From Prevotella micans DSM 21469 = JCM 16134 (GTDB lineage: Bacteria; Bacteroidota; Bacteroidia; Bacteroidales; Bacteroidaceae), in contig NZ_BAKH01000001.1 in the NCBI RefSeq assembly GCF_000614105.1, positions 45,191 through 109,190 on the forward strand: DNA of 64,000 nt. The letters run 5' to 3'. The notes beneath the pieces are model-generated. The model was given only the letters and a program-made list of their open reading frames with translations. It was not told the origin of the DNA and did no database searches. Made by a program: the position numbers and the translations under genes. Of this stretch, positions 22,406 through 31,571 are shown one piece after another (within the stretch, counting starts at the first letter, position 1; each line of letters opens with the position of its first letter).

Positions 22406-22547
22406 GATTATTATTGAGGGCAGTCTTAGAGCCCTTGGCACATACGTGTTAATAGTGTCATGCTTTTGGCCGAGCAACATGGTTAGTGAATCGTATGAGC
22501 AAAAGAATTAGAAAACGTTTTTTAGTAGTAAAATTTAATTTCACAGA
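22406..22547 (+). promoter_or_regulatory. candidate ribosomal protein leader before rplM
   Basis: About 140 nt of untranslated leader between the -7 element and rplM. It contains local inverted sequences (GAGGGCAGTCTTAGAGCCC at 22415-22433, CATACGTG and a later GTATGAG). A uL13 leader class has been proposed for Bacteroidia; placing this one in it needs a covariance search. Confidence 0.4.
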
Positions 22548-23012
22548 ATGGACACTTTAAGTTATAAGACTATTTCCGCCAACAAGGAAACAGCTAAGAA
22601 AGAGTGGGTTATTGTTGACGCCACTGACCAGATTGTGGGTCGTCTCAGTTCAAAAGTTGCCAAGTTGTTGCGTGGAAAGTATAAGCCAAACTTCACACCA
22701 CACGTTGATTGCGGCGATAACGTAATCATCGTCAATGCGGCTAAAGTCGTGTTCTCCGGCAAAAAGGAAACCGATAAAATCTACACCCGCTATACCGGCT
22801 ATCCAGGCGGTCAACGTTTCAATACTCCTGCACGTCTGAGAAAATCACCTAACGGAATAGATAAAATTATTCGTCATGCCATTAAGGGCATGCTTCCAAA
22901 AGGAATTCTGGGTCGTTCATTGATGAACAATCTGCACATAATCGAAGGTGCCGAGTTGAATGGACTTGAAGCCCAGAAGCCCAAGGTAATTGATATAAAC
23001 CAGTATAAATAA
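22548..23012 (+). CDS. rplM: 50S ribosomal protein L13 (uL13)
   Basis: 154 residues, normal for Bacteroidales. Signatures: WVIVDATDQIVGRLSSKVA, GDNVIIVNA, RAIKGMLPKG-like region (HAIKGMLPKGILGRS). It forms the classic pair with rpsI, 14 bp downstream. A long leader upstream may allow autoregulation. Confidence 0.97.
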   Translation: MDTLSYKTISANKETAKKEWVIVDATDQIVGRLSSKVAKLLRGKYKPNFTPHVDCGDNVIIVNAAKVVFSGKKETDKIYTRYTGYPGGQRFNTPARLRKSPNGIDKIIRHAIKGMLPKGILGRSLMNNLHIIEGAELNGLEAQKPKVIDINQYK

Positions 23013-23026
23013 TTTAGGTTATAAAG

Positions 23027-23413
23027 ATGGAAGTAATCAATACAATCGGACGCCGCAAGAGCGCCGTAGCTCGTATTTACATGAAAGAAGGTACGGGAAA
23101 GATTATAATCAATAAGAAAGACTTAACAGAATTCTTCCCATCAGCTATTCTGCAGTATGTTGTGAAGCAGCCCCTGCAGTTGCTCGGAGTTGAAGGCCAA
23201 TACGACATTAAAGCCAACCTCTATGGGGGCGGTTTCACAGGTCAGAGCCAAGCACTCAGACTTGCAATTGCTCGCGCTTTGGTGAAAGTCAACGCTGACG
23301 ACAAGAAGAACTTGAAAGATCACGGATTCCTCACACGCGACAGTCGCGTCGTTGAACGTAAGAAGCCAGGACAACCTAAGGCACGTGCTCACTTCCAGTT
23401 CAGTAAGCGTTAA
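23027..23413 (+). CDS. rpsI: 30S ribosomal protein S9 (uS9)
   Basis: 128 residues with N-terminal GRRKSAVARIY, central GGGFTGQSQALRLAIARAL, and the C-terminal RAHFQFSKR whose basic end reaches the P-site tRNA. Co-transcribed with rplM. Confidence 0.97.
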   Translation: MEVINTIGRRKSAVARIYMKEGTGKIIINKKDLTEFFPSAILQYVVKQPLQLLGVEGQYDIKANLYGGGFTGQSQALRLAIARALVKVNADDKKNLKDHGFLTRDSRVVERKKPGQPKARAHFQFSKR

Positions 23414-23448
23414 TCATTGGAAGAAAGACACCACAAGTTTAGCATCTA

Positions 23449-23490
23449 AATCGGAGAGACTCCTTTTATCGGGTGGACTACTCTCCGATT
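23449..23490 (+). promoter_or_regulatory. inverted repeat in the rpsI-rpsB gap
   Basis: AATCGGAGAG and CTCTCCGATT form a 10-bp stem with a 22-nt loop. No T-run follows, so it is a candidate attenuator or leader structure for rpsB rather than a simple terminator. Confidence 0.45.
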
Positions 23491-23569
23491 GATTCTAACA
23501 AAATCCAGCGGACATATTCCGCCAATCAAAGAATTAAAAAGAAAGTAAACAACAAATCAAGAAAAGAAA

Positions 23570-24415
23570 ATGTCAAGAACAAGTTTTGACCAACTACTCC
23601 AAGCAGGATGTCATTTCGGACACCTGCACCGTAAATGGAATCCAGCAATGGCTCCTTATATATTCATGGAGCGCAACGGAATCCACATTATCGATCTTCA
23701 CAAAACTGTAGCAAAAATCGATGAAGCTGCCGAAGCTCTGAAAGGTATTGCACGCAGCGGAAAGAAGATTCTGTTCGTCGCTACTAAAAAACAGGCCAAG
23801 GACATCGTTGCCGAAAAGGCTGAATCTGTGAATATGCCATACGTAAACGAACGTTGGGCCGGCGGGATGCTGACAAACTTCCCAACCATCCGTAAGGCTG
23901 TGAAAAAAATGACGAACATCGACAAATTATTGAGCGATGGAACATATTCTAATCTATCCAAGCGCGAATTATTGCAGATTTCTCGTCAGCGCGCCAAGCT
24001 CGAAAAGAATCTGGGTTCTATCGTAGACCTCACCCGTCTGCCCTCAGCACTCTTCGTTGTCGACGTGATGAAAGAGCACATTGCAGTGAAAGAAGCAAAT
24101 CGTTTAGGCATTCCTGTATTTGGAATCGTGGATACCAACTCCGAACCGAAAAATATTGATTTCGTTATCCCAGCCAACGACGACGCAAGAGACTCCGTTG
24201 AAGTGATTCTCGCCGCCTGCTGCTCTGCTATAGCTGAAGGCTTGGAAGAACGCAAAGTTGAAAAGGCCGACGAGAAAGCCTCAGCCGAACAGAAGGAAGA
24301 AGCCAGCGAAGCAAAACCTCGCCGCGCAGCTCGCAAGGACAGAACTTCGGCTAAGAAGGCAGAAACTCCAAAAGTAGAACCTGCAACGGAAGAGACAGCT
24401 CCAGCTGCAGAATAA
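23570..24415 (+). CDS. rpsB: 30S ribosomal protein S2 (uS2)
   Basis: 281 residues. The core carries LLQAGCHFGHLHRKWNP, FVATKKQAKD, NERWAGGMLTNFPT and GIVDTNSEP. A C-terminal extension of about 55 residues rich in Ala, Lys and Glu is common in Bacteroidota. It is followed by tsf with a 131-bp gap holding a possible hairpin, the usual rpsB-tsf pairing. Confidence 0.97.
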   Translation: MSRTSFDQLLQAGCHFGHLHRKWNPAMAPYIFMERNGIHIIDLHKTVAKIDEAAEALKGIARSGKKILFVATKKQAKDIVAEKAESVNMPYVNERWAGGMLTNFPTIRKAVKKMTNIDKLLSDGTYSNLSKRELLQISRQRAKLEKNLGSIVDLTRLPSALFVVDVMKEHIAVKEANRLGIPVFGIVDTNSEPKNIDFVIPANDDARDSVEVILAACCSAIAEGLEERKVEKADEKASAEQKEEASEAKPRRAARKDRTSAKKAETPKVEPATEETAPAAE

Positions 24416-24546
24416 ACAAAACAAATCATCATTAAGGTCGAGCATTGGTGAGTGCTCTGGGAGAAATTCCTTGAAAGGTTTGTTTCCCATAAACGCTCAT
24501 CAATGCTTTCATTTTTATTAAAACACAAAACGAAAGGAAATAGAAA

Positions 24547-25545
24547 ATGGCAATATCAATTGAAGATATCAAGAAACTACGTACCATGACTGGCGCCGGA
24601 TTGGCAGACGTAAAAAAAGCTCTAACTGAAGCCGAGGGCGATTTTGATAAGGCAAAAGAGATACTACGCGAAAGAGGACTGGCCATTGCAGCGAAACGCT
24701 CGGACCGCGAAACATCGAATGGATGCGTGCTAGTGAAAACCGTCGACGGATTCGCCGCCATGGTTGCCGTGAAATGCGAGACCGACTTTGTGGCAGCCGG
24801 TAAGGATTTCGTAGCCCTCGTGCAAGAAATTCTGGACGCAGCCGTAGCTGCACGCTGCAAGAGTCTCGATGAAGTGAAAGCCCTCAAATTGGCCAGTGGC
24901 GACGACGCAGCAACTGCCGTTCAGCACCGCTCGGGAATAACTGGCGAGAAGATGGAAATAGACGGATACAACTTCATAGAAGGAAGCAATCTTTCGGTCT
25001 ACGACCACATGAACCGTCACACCCTCGCAACAATCGTTCAGCTCAACGAGAATAACGACGAGGCCGGACACAAAATTGCCATGCAGGTGGCCGCTATGAA
25101 ACCTGTAGCCCTCGACGAGGCATCTGTTTCGCAAGCTATTAAGGACGAGGAGTTCAAGGTTGCCGTTCAAAAAACCAAAGAAGAACAAGTTGAGAAAGCT
25201 GTTGCAGCCGCAATCAAAAAGGCAGGTATCAACCCGAATTTGGTAGACAGCGACGACCACATCGAATCGAACATTACAAAAGGCTGGCTCACCCGTGAAG
25301 AGGCTGACAAGGCCATCGAAATTCGCAACACAGTTGGCCCAGAAAAGGCAAACAATCTGAACGAAGACATGATTCAGAACATTGCCAAAGGCCGTCTCAA
25401 CAAATTCTTCAAAGAGAATTGTTTGGTCGACCAGGAGTTCCAGTTCGGCGACGGCGATAAACTAAGCGTTGCCGAGTGGCTCAAACAGCAAAGCAAGGAT
25501 CTCAAGGTCATTGCCTACAAACGCTTCACACTCGCAGCCGAATAA
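24547..25545 (+). CDS. tsf: elongation factor Ts
   Basis: Nucleotide exchange factor for EF-Tu. 332 residues with the N-terminal UBA-like domain (KKLRTMTGAGLADVKKAL), the conserved KCETDFVA segment near residue 77, and HKIAMQVAAMKP. A terminator follows at 25578-25613. Confidence 0.96.
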   Translation: MAISIEDIKKLRTMTGAGLADVKKALTEAEGDFDKAKEILRERGLAIAAKRSDRETSNGCVLVKTVDGFAAMVAVKCETDFVAAGKDFVALVQEILDAAVAARCKSLDEVKALKLASGDDAATAVQHRSGITGEKMEIDGYNFIEGSNLSVYDHMNRHTLATIVQLNENNDEAGHKIAMQVAAMKPVALDEASVSQAIKDEEFKVAVQKTKEEQVEKAVAAAIKKAGINPNLVDSDDHIESNITKGWLTREEADKAIEIRNTVGPEKANNLNEDMIQNIAKGRLNKFFKENCLVDQEFQFGDGDKLSVAEWLKQQSKDLKVIAYKRFTLAAE

Positions 25546-25577
25546 AGAAAAAGTAATAGTCATAAATTATGTTGTTT

Positions 25578-25613
25578 AGCAGGTTAGTCTATTATGACTA
25601 ACCTGCTTTTTTT
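25578..25613 (+). terminator. rho-independent terminator of rpsB-tsf
   Basis: AGCAGGTTAGTC, a 6-nt loop, GACTAACCTGCT, then seven T residues. Confidence 0.92.
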
Positions 25614-25659
25614 GACTGAAAATGCAGTCGGCCAACAAAAGGAATTTTTCCAGACACGA

Positions 25660-26000
25660 TTACCCGGCCATCGGGTTAATAAGAATTCATCCTAGATTGA
25701 CAAAAACGACCATCGGGTTGGCTCAAAATTTCTTAGGGAGGTGAGAAAACGGTCATCGAAAAATCGCGCCTGAAACTCAGGGAAGCAAAAACGGTCACCG
25801 GGAAAACGTGCCCGAGTTTCGGGGAACAAAAAACGGTGACCGTATTGAATCAAAAAAATCGCAGGCGACAAAAAACGTACATCGGGTTCGCACAAAAATT
25901 TTCCAGGCACGTTTTCCCGGTCACCGTTTTAATGAAAATTCGTCCGAGGCGGTGCAAAACGGTCATCGGGTTCTTAAATATTCAGATTAATGGTCAAAAA
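25660..26000. repeat. array 3: decayed 42-bp array without a DUF6261 gene
   Basis: Motifs like CGGTCATCGGG or CGGTCACCG occur at 25665, 25707, 25750, 25792, 25834, 25876, 25918 and 25960, spaced 42 bp (one 43). The best palindromes are AAAACGGTGACCGT-type at about 25831 and its mirror at 25915. A second palindrome appears midway in some units (CCTGAAACTCAGG at 25770, CCCGAGTTTCGGG at 25811). Units differ considerably, so the array looks old. It fills the gap between tsf and tRNA-Pro. Confidence 0.8.
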
Positions 26001-26079
26001 CTAGGTTCGTGGTTCTTAACTTTCGTTTATTGAAAAGAGAATTTCTATTTCATCAATCTCTTTCGCATGCTCAAAGAAA

Positions 26080-26182
26080 TATGTGAGTTCGGTTTAAGAA
26101 TCCGCTTAATCCTCAGAGGTACTATGAATGATAAACATGGGTGCTAACTCGGGCGAAATGCCTGCCTGTAGGGACAGACGGC
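26080..26182. repeat. dispersed repeat, copy B
   Basis: Starts GTGAGTTCGGTTTAAGAATC and passes through CTTAATCCTCAGAGGT to GTAGGGACAGACGG. It matches 60427-60520 over most of its length with small gaps. It directly follows array 3. Confidence 0.75.
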
Positions 26183-26211
26183 CGATAGCCTAATGGGAAC
26201 TTCTAACTCGC

Positions 26212-26253
26212 ATAAAGAAAATGGAGGCTGATAATCAGCTCCATTTTCTTTAT
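26212..26253 (-). terminator. terminator after tRNA-Pro
   Basis: ATAAAGAAAATGGAG and CTCCATTTTCTTTAT form a long stem with a partly paired inner loop, just downstream of the tRNA on the minus strand. Confidence 0.8.
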
Positions 26254-26258
26254 AATTG

Positions 26259-26331
26259 TCGGGATGACCGGACTCGAACTGGCGACCCCTACGTCCCGAA
26301 CGTAGTGCGCTACCAACTGCGCTACATCCCG
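26259..26331 (-). tRNA. tRNA-Pro, anticodon CGG
   Basis: On the minus strand the acceptor arms CGGGATG and CATCCCG pair. The anticodon stem CTACG/CGTAG encloses the loop TTCGGGA, giving anticodon CGG (codon CCG). The T arm contains GTTCGAGTC. CCA is not encoded. Confidence 0.93.
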
Positions 26332-26347
26332 ATTGGTCTTGTGCTTG

Positions 26348-26355
26348 CAAAGGTA
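26348..26355 (-). promoter_or_regulatory. tRNA-Pro -7 promoter element
   Basis: Reads TACCTTTG on the minus strand, about 17 bp from the tRNA 5' end. Confidence 0.65.
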
Positions 26356-26416
26356 AATAAAAAATAAAACACATCTGAAACTTTACCGTGAATAACTCTC
26401 GCAAGGCCTTTCTACA

Positions 26417-27712
26417 CTAGAGAAGTGGCGGTAGTTCGAATAAACGGACACCATTACTGCCTTTAAGCAAAATGTAATGTCCAGTCGGGCGTTGTTGCTT
26501 GAGGGCTACTTTCACCTGTTCGACGTCATTGAATTTGCGAAAAGCTGTTTTGGTTTGTGAGAAATTCTCACCAACGAGCCAAACGTTTTCAATACCTGTC
26601 GAGGCCAGTTGGTCTACAACTTTTTGATGTTCAACTTCCGAAGCGTCTCCCAGTTCTCGCATATCGCCGAGAATGGCCATTTTATTTTCGACCTTCATTT
26701 GGCAGAAGTTTTCAATTGCAGCAGCCATACTAGAGGGATTAGCATTGTAAGTATCGACAATTAGTTTGTTATACGGGGTCTCGGTTAGCTGCGAACGATT
26801 GTTACTGGGCATATAATTCTCCAGAGCATGACATATCTGCAAATTCGAGAGATTGAAGTGCTGCCCCACAGATATTGCAGCAAGCATATTATCGAGATTA
26901 TATGCGCCTACTAGATGTGACTTAACTACTTTCCACTCGGAGCCTGGTTCGCGCCAGCGGAATGTGAGGAACGGAGCACATTCAACAATCTCACCCTGTG
27001 TGATGGCGGTTTCGTCTTGTCCGTAGGTAATGATGCGTTCAAATCCTCGGTGAGTGGCCATTTCAACCAAATCAGAATCATCTTCGTTCAGGAAGAGCAA
27101 TGCATTATTGGATTTCAGATAATCATAAAGCTCACCCTTTGCCTTCTTAACCCCATCGAACGAACCAAATCCTTGCAGGTGAGCTCGGCCGACATTGGTT
27201 ATAAGACCGCAGGTGGGCTCGACATATTCTACGAGTTTACGGATGTCGCCAATGTGCGACGCTCCCATTTCGATAACGGCAATTTCGTGTTCCGGCTGAA
27301 TGGCAAGCAGTGTGCGGGGCACACCTACATCATTATTAAAATTAGCCTCTGTGTGATGAACCTTATATTTCTCAGCGAGCACGGCCGATATTAGTTCTTT
27401 CGTGGTTGTTTTGCCATTCGTTCCAGTAATTCCGATAATCGGAATATTGAACTGTCGGCGGTGTTCGCGAGCTAATTCTTTATAGGCAATGAGGGCATCG
27501 TCCACTAGAATATATCTGTCGTCGATGGCATATTCTTTCTCATCAACAACAGCAAATCGACATCCTTTTTCGAGTGCGGCGGCGGCAAATTTATTCCCGT
27601 CGAATGTTTCTCCTTTCAAGGCAATGAATATGCTTCCAAGCCTACAGTCGCGGCTGTCGGTGGTGATATCGGGGTGTTCAAGATAAAGCTGATAGAGCGA
27701 TTGAATGTCCAT
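26417..27712 (-). CDS. murF: UDP-N-acetylmuramoyl-tripeptide-D-Ala-D-Ala ligase
   Basis: Adds D-Ala-D-Ala to the peptidoglycan precursor in the cytoplasm. Start at ATG 27712 (MDIQSLYQLYLEHPDITTDS) gives 431 residues. Visible motifs: TDSRDCRLGSIFIALKGE, the Mur ligase ATP loop GITGTNGKTTTKE near residue 100, and VIEMGASHIGDI. The C-terminal domain has DTYNANPSSM and ILGDMRELG. It lies alone between tRNA-Pro and the mobile element. Confidence 0.95.
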   Translation of the reverse strand: MDIQSLYQLYLEHPDITTDSRDCRLGSIFIALKGETFDGNKFAAAALEKGCRFAVVDEKEYAIDDRYILVDDALIAYKELAREHRRQFNIPIIGITGTNGKTTTKELISAVLAEKYKVHHTEANFNNDVGVPRTLLAIQPEHEIAVIEMGASHIGDIRKLVEYVEPTCGLITNVGRAHLQGFGSFDGVKKAKGELYDYLKSNNALLFLNEDDSDLVEMATHRGFERIITYGQDETAITQGEIVECAPFLTFRWREPGSEWKVVKSHLVGAYNLDNMLAAISVGQHFNLSNLQICHALENYMPSNNRSQLTETPYNKLIVDTYNANPSSMAAAIENFCQMKVENKMAILGDMRELGDASEVEHQKVVDQLASTGIENVWLVGENFSQTKTAFRKFNDVEQVKVALKQQRPTGHYILLKGSNGVRLFELPPLL

Positions 27713-27738
27713 TATGTTTTTCCTTATTTTATGTGATG

Positions 27739-27746
27739 CAAAGGTA
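27739..27746 (-). promoter_or_regulatory. murF -7 promoter element
   Basis: Reads TACCTTTG on the minus strand, 27 bp upstream of the murF start. Confidence 0.65.
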
Positions 27747-27780
27747 GCGCAATTCACACAGAGTCTTTCTTACACGCGAA

Positions 27781-27807
27781 AGACAGCTGTCATCACGACA
27801 GCTGTCT
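27781..27807. repeat. perfect inverted repeat left of the mobile element
   Basis: AGACAGCTGTC, 5-nt loop, GACAGCTGTCT. No T-run. The rest of 27808-28079 shows no gene or clear repeat. Confidence 0.6.
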
Positions 27808-28079
27808 TCTAAAAACTAAACTTAATCTACAAACCTGAGTTTTTATATTCTTTGAAAAAGGACATTATGACAAGTCTCTTTTTTGTTAGTTGCAATACTG
27901 TTGTAATCCTGAAAAAACGTTCCGTTGCAAAAATTACAAGAAATCGCTGTAATATTTGCAGGAAATCGGAAGTTTAACGCAATTCGGCTTGATTATTAGG
28001 GCTATACGGTGTAAATCGCAGCAAATCCGCCACCTGCCACGAGGCAGGAAAATGCGGATTATTGAAACAGAAATGTTTT

Positions 28080-28092
28080 CAAATCGTTACCC
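28080..28092. repeat. candidate left attachment site
   Basis: CAAATCGTTACCC, repeated exactly at 35516-35528; 142 bp from the integrase start. Confidence 0.7.
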
Positions 28093-28207
28093 GAAAGCAG
28101 GATAATTACCTCCGCTAAAGAGGAGAAAAACAGCGGTTTTCCGTGCATCCGTTGCTGTTGCTCTATTGCTCTATATTTTGCATAGCAGGGTTAGGCTCTT
28201 TCATGTT

Positions 28208-28215
28208 TAATTTTG
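28208..28215 (+). promoter_or_regulatory. integrase -7 promoter element
   Basis: TAATTTTG followed by C, 19 bp before the integrase start codon. Confidence 0.55.
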
Positions 28216-28234
28216 CAACCAAAAAGAAAAGACA

Positions 28235-29458
28235 ATGGCAAGAAGCACATTCAAGGTGCTGTTCTATGTGAACGGCAGCAAGGAGAAAGACGGCATCGTC
28301 CCCATCATGGGACGGGTTACAATCAACGGCACGGTGGCTCAGTTCAGCTGCAAGCGCACCATCCCAAAGGAGTTGTGGGATGTGAAAGGCAACAGGGCGA
28401 AAGGCAAGAGCAGGGAAGCCATCGCCACCAACCTCTCGCTCGACAACATCAAGGCGCAAATCATCAAGCACTATCAGCGTCTTTCCGACCGTGAGGCGTT
28501 CGTCACGGCGGAGATGGTGCGCAACGCCTATCAGGGGCTGGGCAGCGAGTACGACACCCTGATGAAAGCGTTCGACAGGGACTGCGCCTCTCTGTTCAAG
28601 CGTGTGGGTAAGGACAGGAGCATGGGAACATACAAGGTGATGCTCAGGGCGAGGAACAACACGGCGAGGTTTATCCGCCACAAGTACAACCGCAGCGACA
28701 TGTCGATGCTGGAACTCACCCCCGACTTCATCAGGGACTTCGCCGTGTACCTCAGCACGGTGAAAGGAAACAGGAACGCCACGATATGGATAAACTGCAT
28801 GTGGCTCAAAGGCGTGGTGATGCGTGCGCACTTCAACGGCAAGATACCGAGAAACCCGTTCGCGCAGTTTCATATCAGCCCGAACACGAAGGAGCGTGCG
28901 TTCCTCACGGAGGACGAGTTGAAGACACTGGTTTCGCACGAGTTCAAGGACAGCCATTCCGCCTTCGTGCGTGATTTGTTTGTCTTCGCCTCCTTCACCG
29001 CCCTTTCCTTCGTGGACTTGAAGGAACTCACCACCGATGAGATTGTGGAGGTGAACGGCGAGAAGTGGATACTTGCAAAAAGGCACAAGACACAGGTGCC
29101 GTACCAAGTGAAACTGCTCGATATACCCTTGCAAATCATCGACAGATACCGACCGTTCCAGAAGGACAACTCCATATTCGGGGACATCAACTACTGGACG
29201 GTCTGCAAGAAGCTCAAAAAAGTCATCAGCGAGTGCGGGATAACAAAGGACATCTCCTTCCATTGCGCAAGGCACGGCTTTGCGACATTGGCTCTGAGCA
29301 AGGGCATGCCCATCGAGAGCGTGAGCCGTGTACTCGGACACACGAACATCGTAACCACACAACTCTATGCGAAGATAACCACCGAGAAACTCGACACCGA
29401 CCTCTCCATGCTCGGCAGCAAGCTCAACGCCTCATTTGGCAATATTAAGATGGCATGA
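28235..29458 (+). CDS. tyrosine recombinase (IntDOT-like integrase)
   Basis: 407 residues, catalysing site-specific integration and excision. The N terminus (about residues 1-95) resembles the Arm-DNA-binding domain of Bacteroides integrases (SCKRTIPKELWD), followed by a core-binding SAM-like domain (to about 215). The catalytic domain has HCARHGFATLALSKG (His-x2-Arg), VLGHTNIVTT and the nucleophile Tyr in TQLYAKI. The first catalytic arginine position reads ALSFVDLKEL, that is Ser instead of Arg, the same substitution known in IntDOT. A following gene overlaps its stop by ATGA. Confidence 0.9.
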   Translation: MARSTFKVLFYVNGSKEKDGIVPIMGRVTINGTVAQFSCKRTIPKELWDVKGNRAKGKSREAIATNLSLDNIKAQIIKHYQRLSDREAFVTAEMVRNAYQGLGSEYDTLMKAFDRDCASLFKRVGKDRSMGTYKVMLRARNNTARFIRHKYNRSDMSMLELTPDFIRDFAVYLSTVKGNRNATIWINCMWLKGVVMRAHFNGKIPRNPFAQFHISPNTKERAFLTEDELKTLVSHEFKDSHSAFVRDLFVFASFTALSFVDLKELTTDEIVEVNGEKWILAKRHKTQVPYQVKLLDIPLQIIDRYRPFQKDNSIFGDINYWTVCKKLKKVISECGITKDISFHCARHGFATLALSKGMPIESVSRVLGHTNIVTTQLYAKITTEKLDTDLSMLGSKLNASFGNIKMA

Positions 29459-29844
29459 CAATGAAAGGGAAAGACATAAGCAGCAATGCCCGTCGAATAA
29501 TCACGATAGACGAGCACGGGAACATCGTCATACCCAACGGCGAAATATGGATGGGCGAGTTTGAGATTGCCGACCTGTTTGGCGTGTTCGGACATACCAT
29601 CCACACGCTGGTCAAGAAGATATACAGGGATGGACTGCTGCACCCCTGCACGGCAGAGAGGAACATCAGGGTGGCGGAGGGTCGCTGGCTTGATGCGTAC
29701 AGCCTTGAAATGGTCATAGCCCTTGCGTTCCGTATCAGGTCGCAAAGGGCAAAAAGGCTTTGGGAGCATGTCATCGCAATGCTGAACGAACGGCACGAAA
29801 GGTTTGTCATGCTCCTTCCTGCACGGGCAGGCAGTCCCTGCTGA
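29455..29844 (+). CDS. small RhuM-like protein
   Basis: 129 residues overlapping the integrase stop codon. The segment FEIADLFGVFGHTIHTLVKK through LDAYSLEMVIALAFRIRS with RLWEHVI resembles the N-terminal part of RhuM-family proteins, a helix-turn-helix-like module followed by a conserved helix. Function unknown; the position in the integrase operon suggests a DNA-binding accessory of the element. RhuM similarity is my reading, not a search result. Confidence 0.5.
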   Translation: MTMKGKDISSNARRIITIDEHGNIVIPNGEIWMGEFEIADLFGVFGHTIHTLVKKIYRDGLLHPCTAERNIRVAEGRWLDAYSLEMVIALAFRIRSQRAKRLWEHVIAMLNERHERFVMLLPARAGSPC

Positions 29845-29867
29845 AACGCCTTGACAGAGGTTTATAG

Positions 29868-29908
29868 AGGTTTATCCCCTTGTGTCGATGGGGGAAATAA
29901 ACCTTTTT
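29868..29908 (+). terminator. terminator of the integrase operon
   Basis: AGGTTTATCCCCT pairs with GGGGGAAATAAACCT, followed by five T residues. The rest of 29909-30269 holds no recognisable gene. Confidence 0.75.
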
Positions 29909-30269
29909 CTTTTTGGGTGGTTGAAGGGCAGGGATAACAGTTAGGGACGAGTCGTATAGGACTGCCGAGAAAAGAAAAACATACCGAACACAACTTCTTT
30001 TATTTTGATGAATTGATGAATATTGATATAATATGATTGAATATCAAGCGATTGCAAGTTCATCAACATATCATCAGACGCTTGCGAACGATGAAAGAAA
30101 AAGGCATTTTCCCTTTTTCAGCAACCCTCGACAAATCCTGCAAAATTATCCTCCTGTTCCCCTCAATTATTGCTCCGCACCTCCCTGCTTTCCCCTGTTT
30201 TTATTCCATTCCGTTTTTCTTTCACCGTTCCGCGCCATTCTTCACAAGTAGTTTTCCGAACGATGTCCG

Positions 30270-30277
30270 TAACTTTG
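30270..30277 (+). promoter_or_regulatory. -7 promoter element of the primase gene
   Basis: TAACTTTG followed by C, 38 bp before the start codon. Confidence 0.55.
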
Positions 30278-30314
30278 CACGATGCTATATATCAACCATT
30301 TAAGCAAGAAAGAA

Positions 30315-31560
30315 ATGGATAAGAAAAACAATGACGGGCTGCTGGAAGATATGCCCGAAAAAAGAAAAAAGGACGGGGCTTTCGTCCGTGTGGGCACAAC
30401 GCTCTACAAACTTGCAGACATGCCTCTTGTCGGAGGCGGTTTTGTAAGGAAGCGCATCGTGTGGAACAACGAGACGCTCCGTCAGGACTACGGCAGGGAC
30501 TATCTGGCGACCGTCCCGAAGTATGACGGTTTTTGCACCGTCCCCGACCATGTGAACTATCAGCGTAGTAGGCAGTTTCCTCAACCTCTACGAGCCGACG
30601 GGGCATCATCCGAAGCAAGGTGTGTTTCCCCATATCGAGGCATTGGCAAGGCACATCTTCGGGGAGCAGTACGAACTTGGCATGGACTACCTGCAACTAC
30701 TCTACCTGCAGCCCATAGAGAAACTGCCCATCCTGCTGCTCGTATCAGAGGAGCGCAACACGGGCAAGAGCACGTTCCTCAACTTCCTCAAAGCCCTCTT
30801 CGGGGGCAATGTAACCTTCAACACCAACGAGGACTTCCGAAGTCAGTTCAACTCGGACTGGGCAGGGAAACTGCTCATCCTCGTGGACGAGGTGCTTCTC
30901 GACCGCAGGGAGGACAGCGAGCGGCTCAAGAACCTCAGCACCACCCTTTCCTACAAGGTGGAGGCGAAGGGCAAGGACAGGGATGAGATTTCATTCTTCG
31001 CCAAGTTCGTACTATGCTCCAACAACGAACGTCTACCCGTCATAATCGACACAGGAGAGACACGCTATTGGGTGAGGAAGGTGGGGAGGATAGAAAAGGA
31101 CGACACGGACTTCCTGCAAAGGGTAAAGGAGGAAATACCCGCCTTCCTCTATTTTCTCCAGCACCGCACGCTCTCCACGAAGAAAGAGAGCCGCATGTGG
31201 TTCAGTCCCGAACTCATCCACACGCAAGCCCTGAGCAGGATTATACGGAGCAACCGTAACAGGACGGAGGTGGAGATGGCGGAAACCTGCCTTGAAGTCA
31301 TGGACTGCATGAAAGCGTCCGCTTTCTCTTTCTGCATCAACGACATGCTCCTTCTGCTGAACTGCGCAGGCTGCAGGACGGACAGGACGCAGGTAAGGCG
31401 TATCGTGCAGGATATATGGAAACTCACTCCTGCCGAAAACACGCTCACCTATACGACCTGCCAGCCGAGCTATGACAACATGCGCCCATATACGGAGATT
31501 AGGCGCACGGGGCGTTTTTACACCATCGGCAGGAAGCAGTTGGAGGAAATGCAGGGATAG
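30315..31560 (+). CDS. mobile-element primase/SF3 helicase-like ATPase, frame broken
   Basis: The larger part has a P-loop SEERNTGKSTFLNFLKALFG and an acidic Walker B LLILVDEVLL, then FAKFVLCSNN (sensor) and DTGETRYWVRK, the pattern of helicase domains in mobile-element primase proteins. The N-terminal part (MDKKNNDGLLEDMPEK to GFCTVPDHVNYQ) is in another frame. The frame breaks at about 30561-30567 and resumes as VVGSFLNLYEPTGHHP. The joined length is about 415 residues. Likely supports replication of the excised circle. Confidence 0.7.
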
Positions 31561-31571
31561 AGGAATCGGAA

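Noticed and set aside
25808..26033. ORFs inside the decayed array 3
   Set aside because: They arise from the 42-bp repeat, which is divisible by three and so keeps a frame open.
28163..29362. 399-residue minus-strand ORF
   Set aside because: It lies wholly opposite the integrase gene and has low-complexity His/Val/Arg composition typical of an antisense shadow in GC-rich coding DNA.
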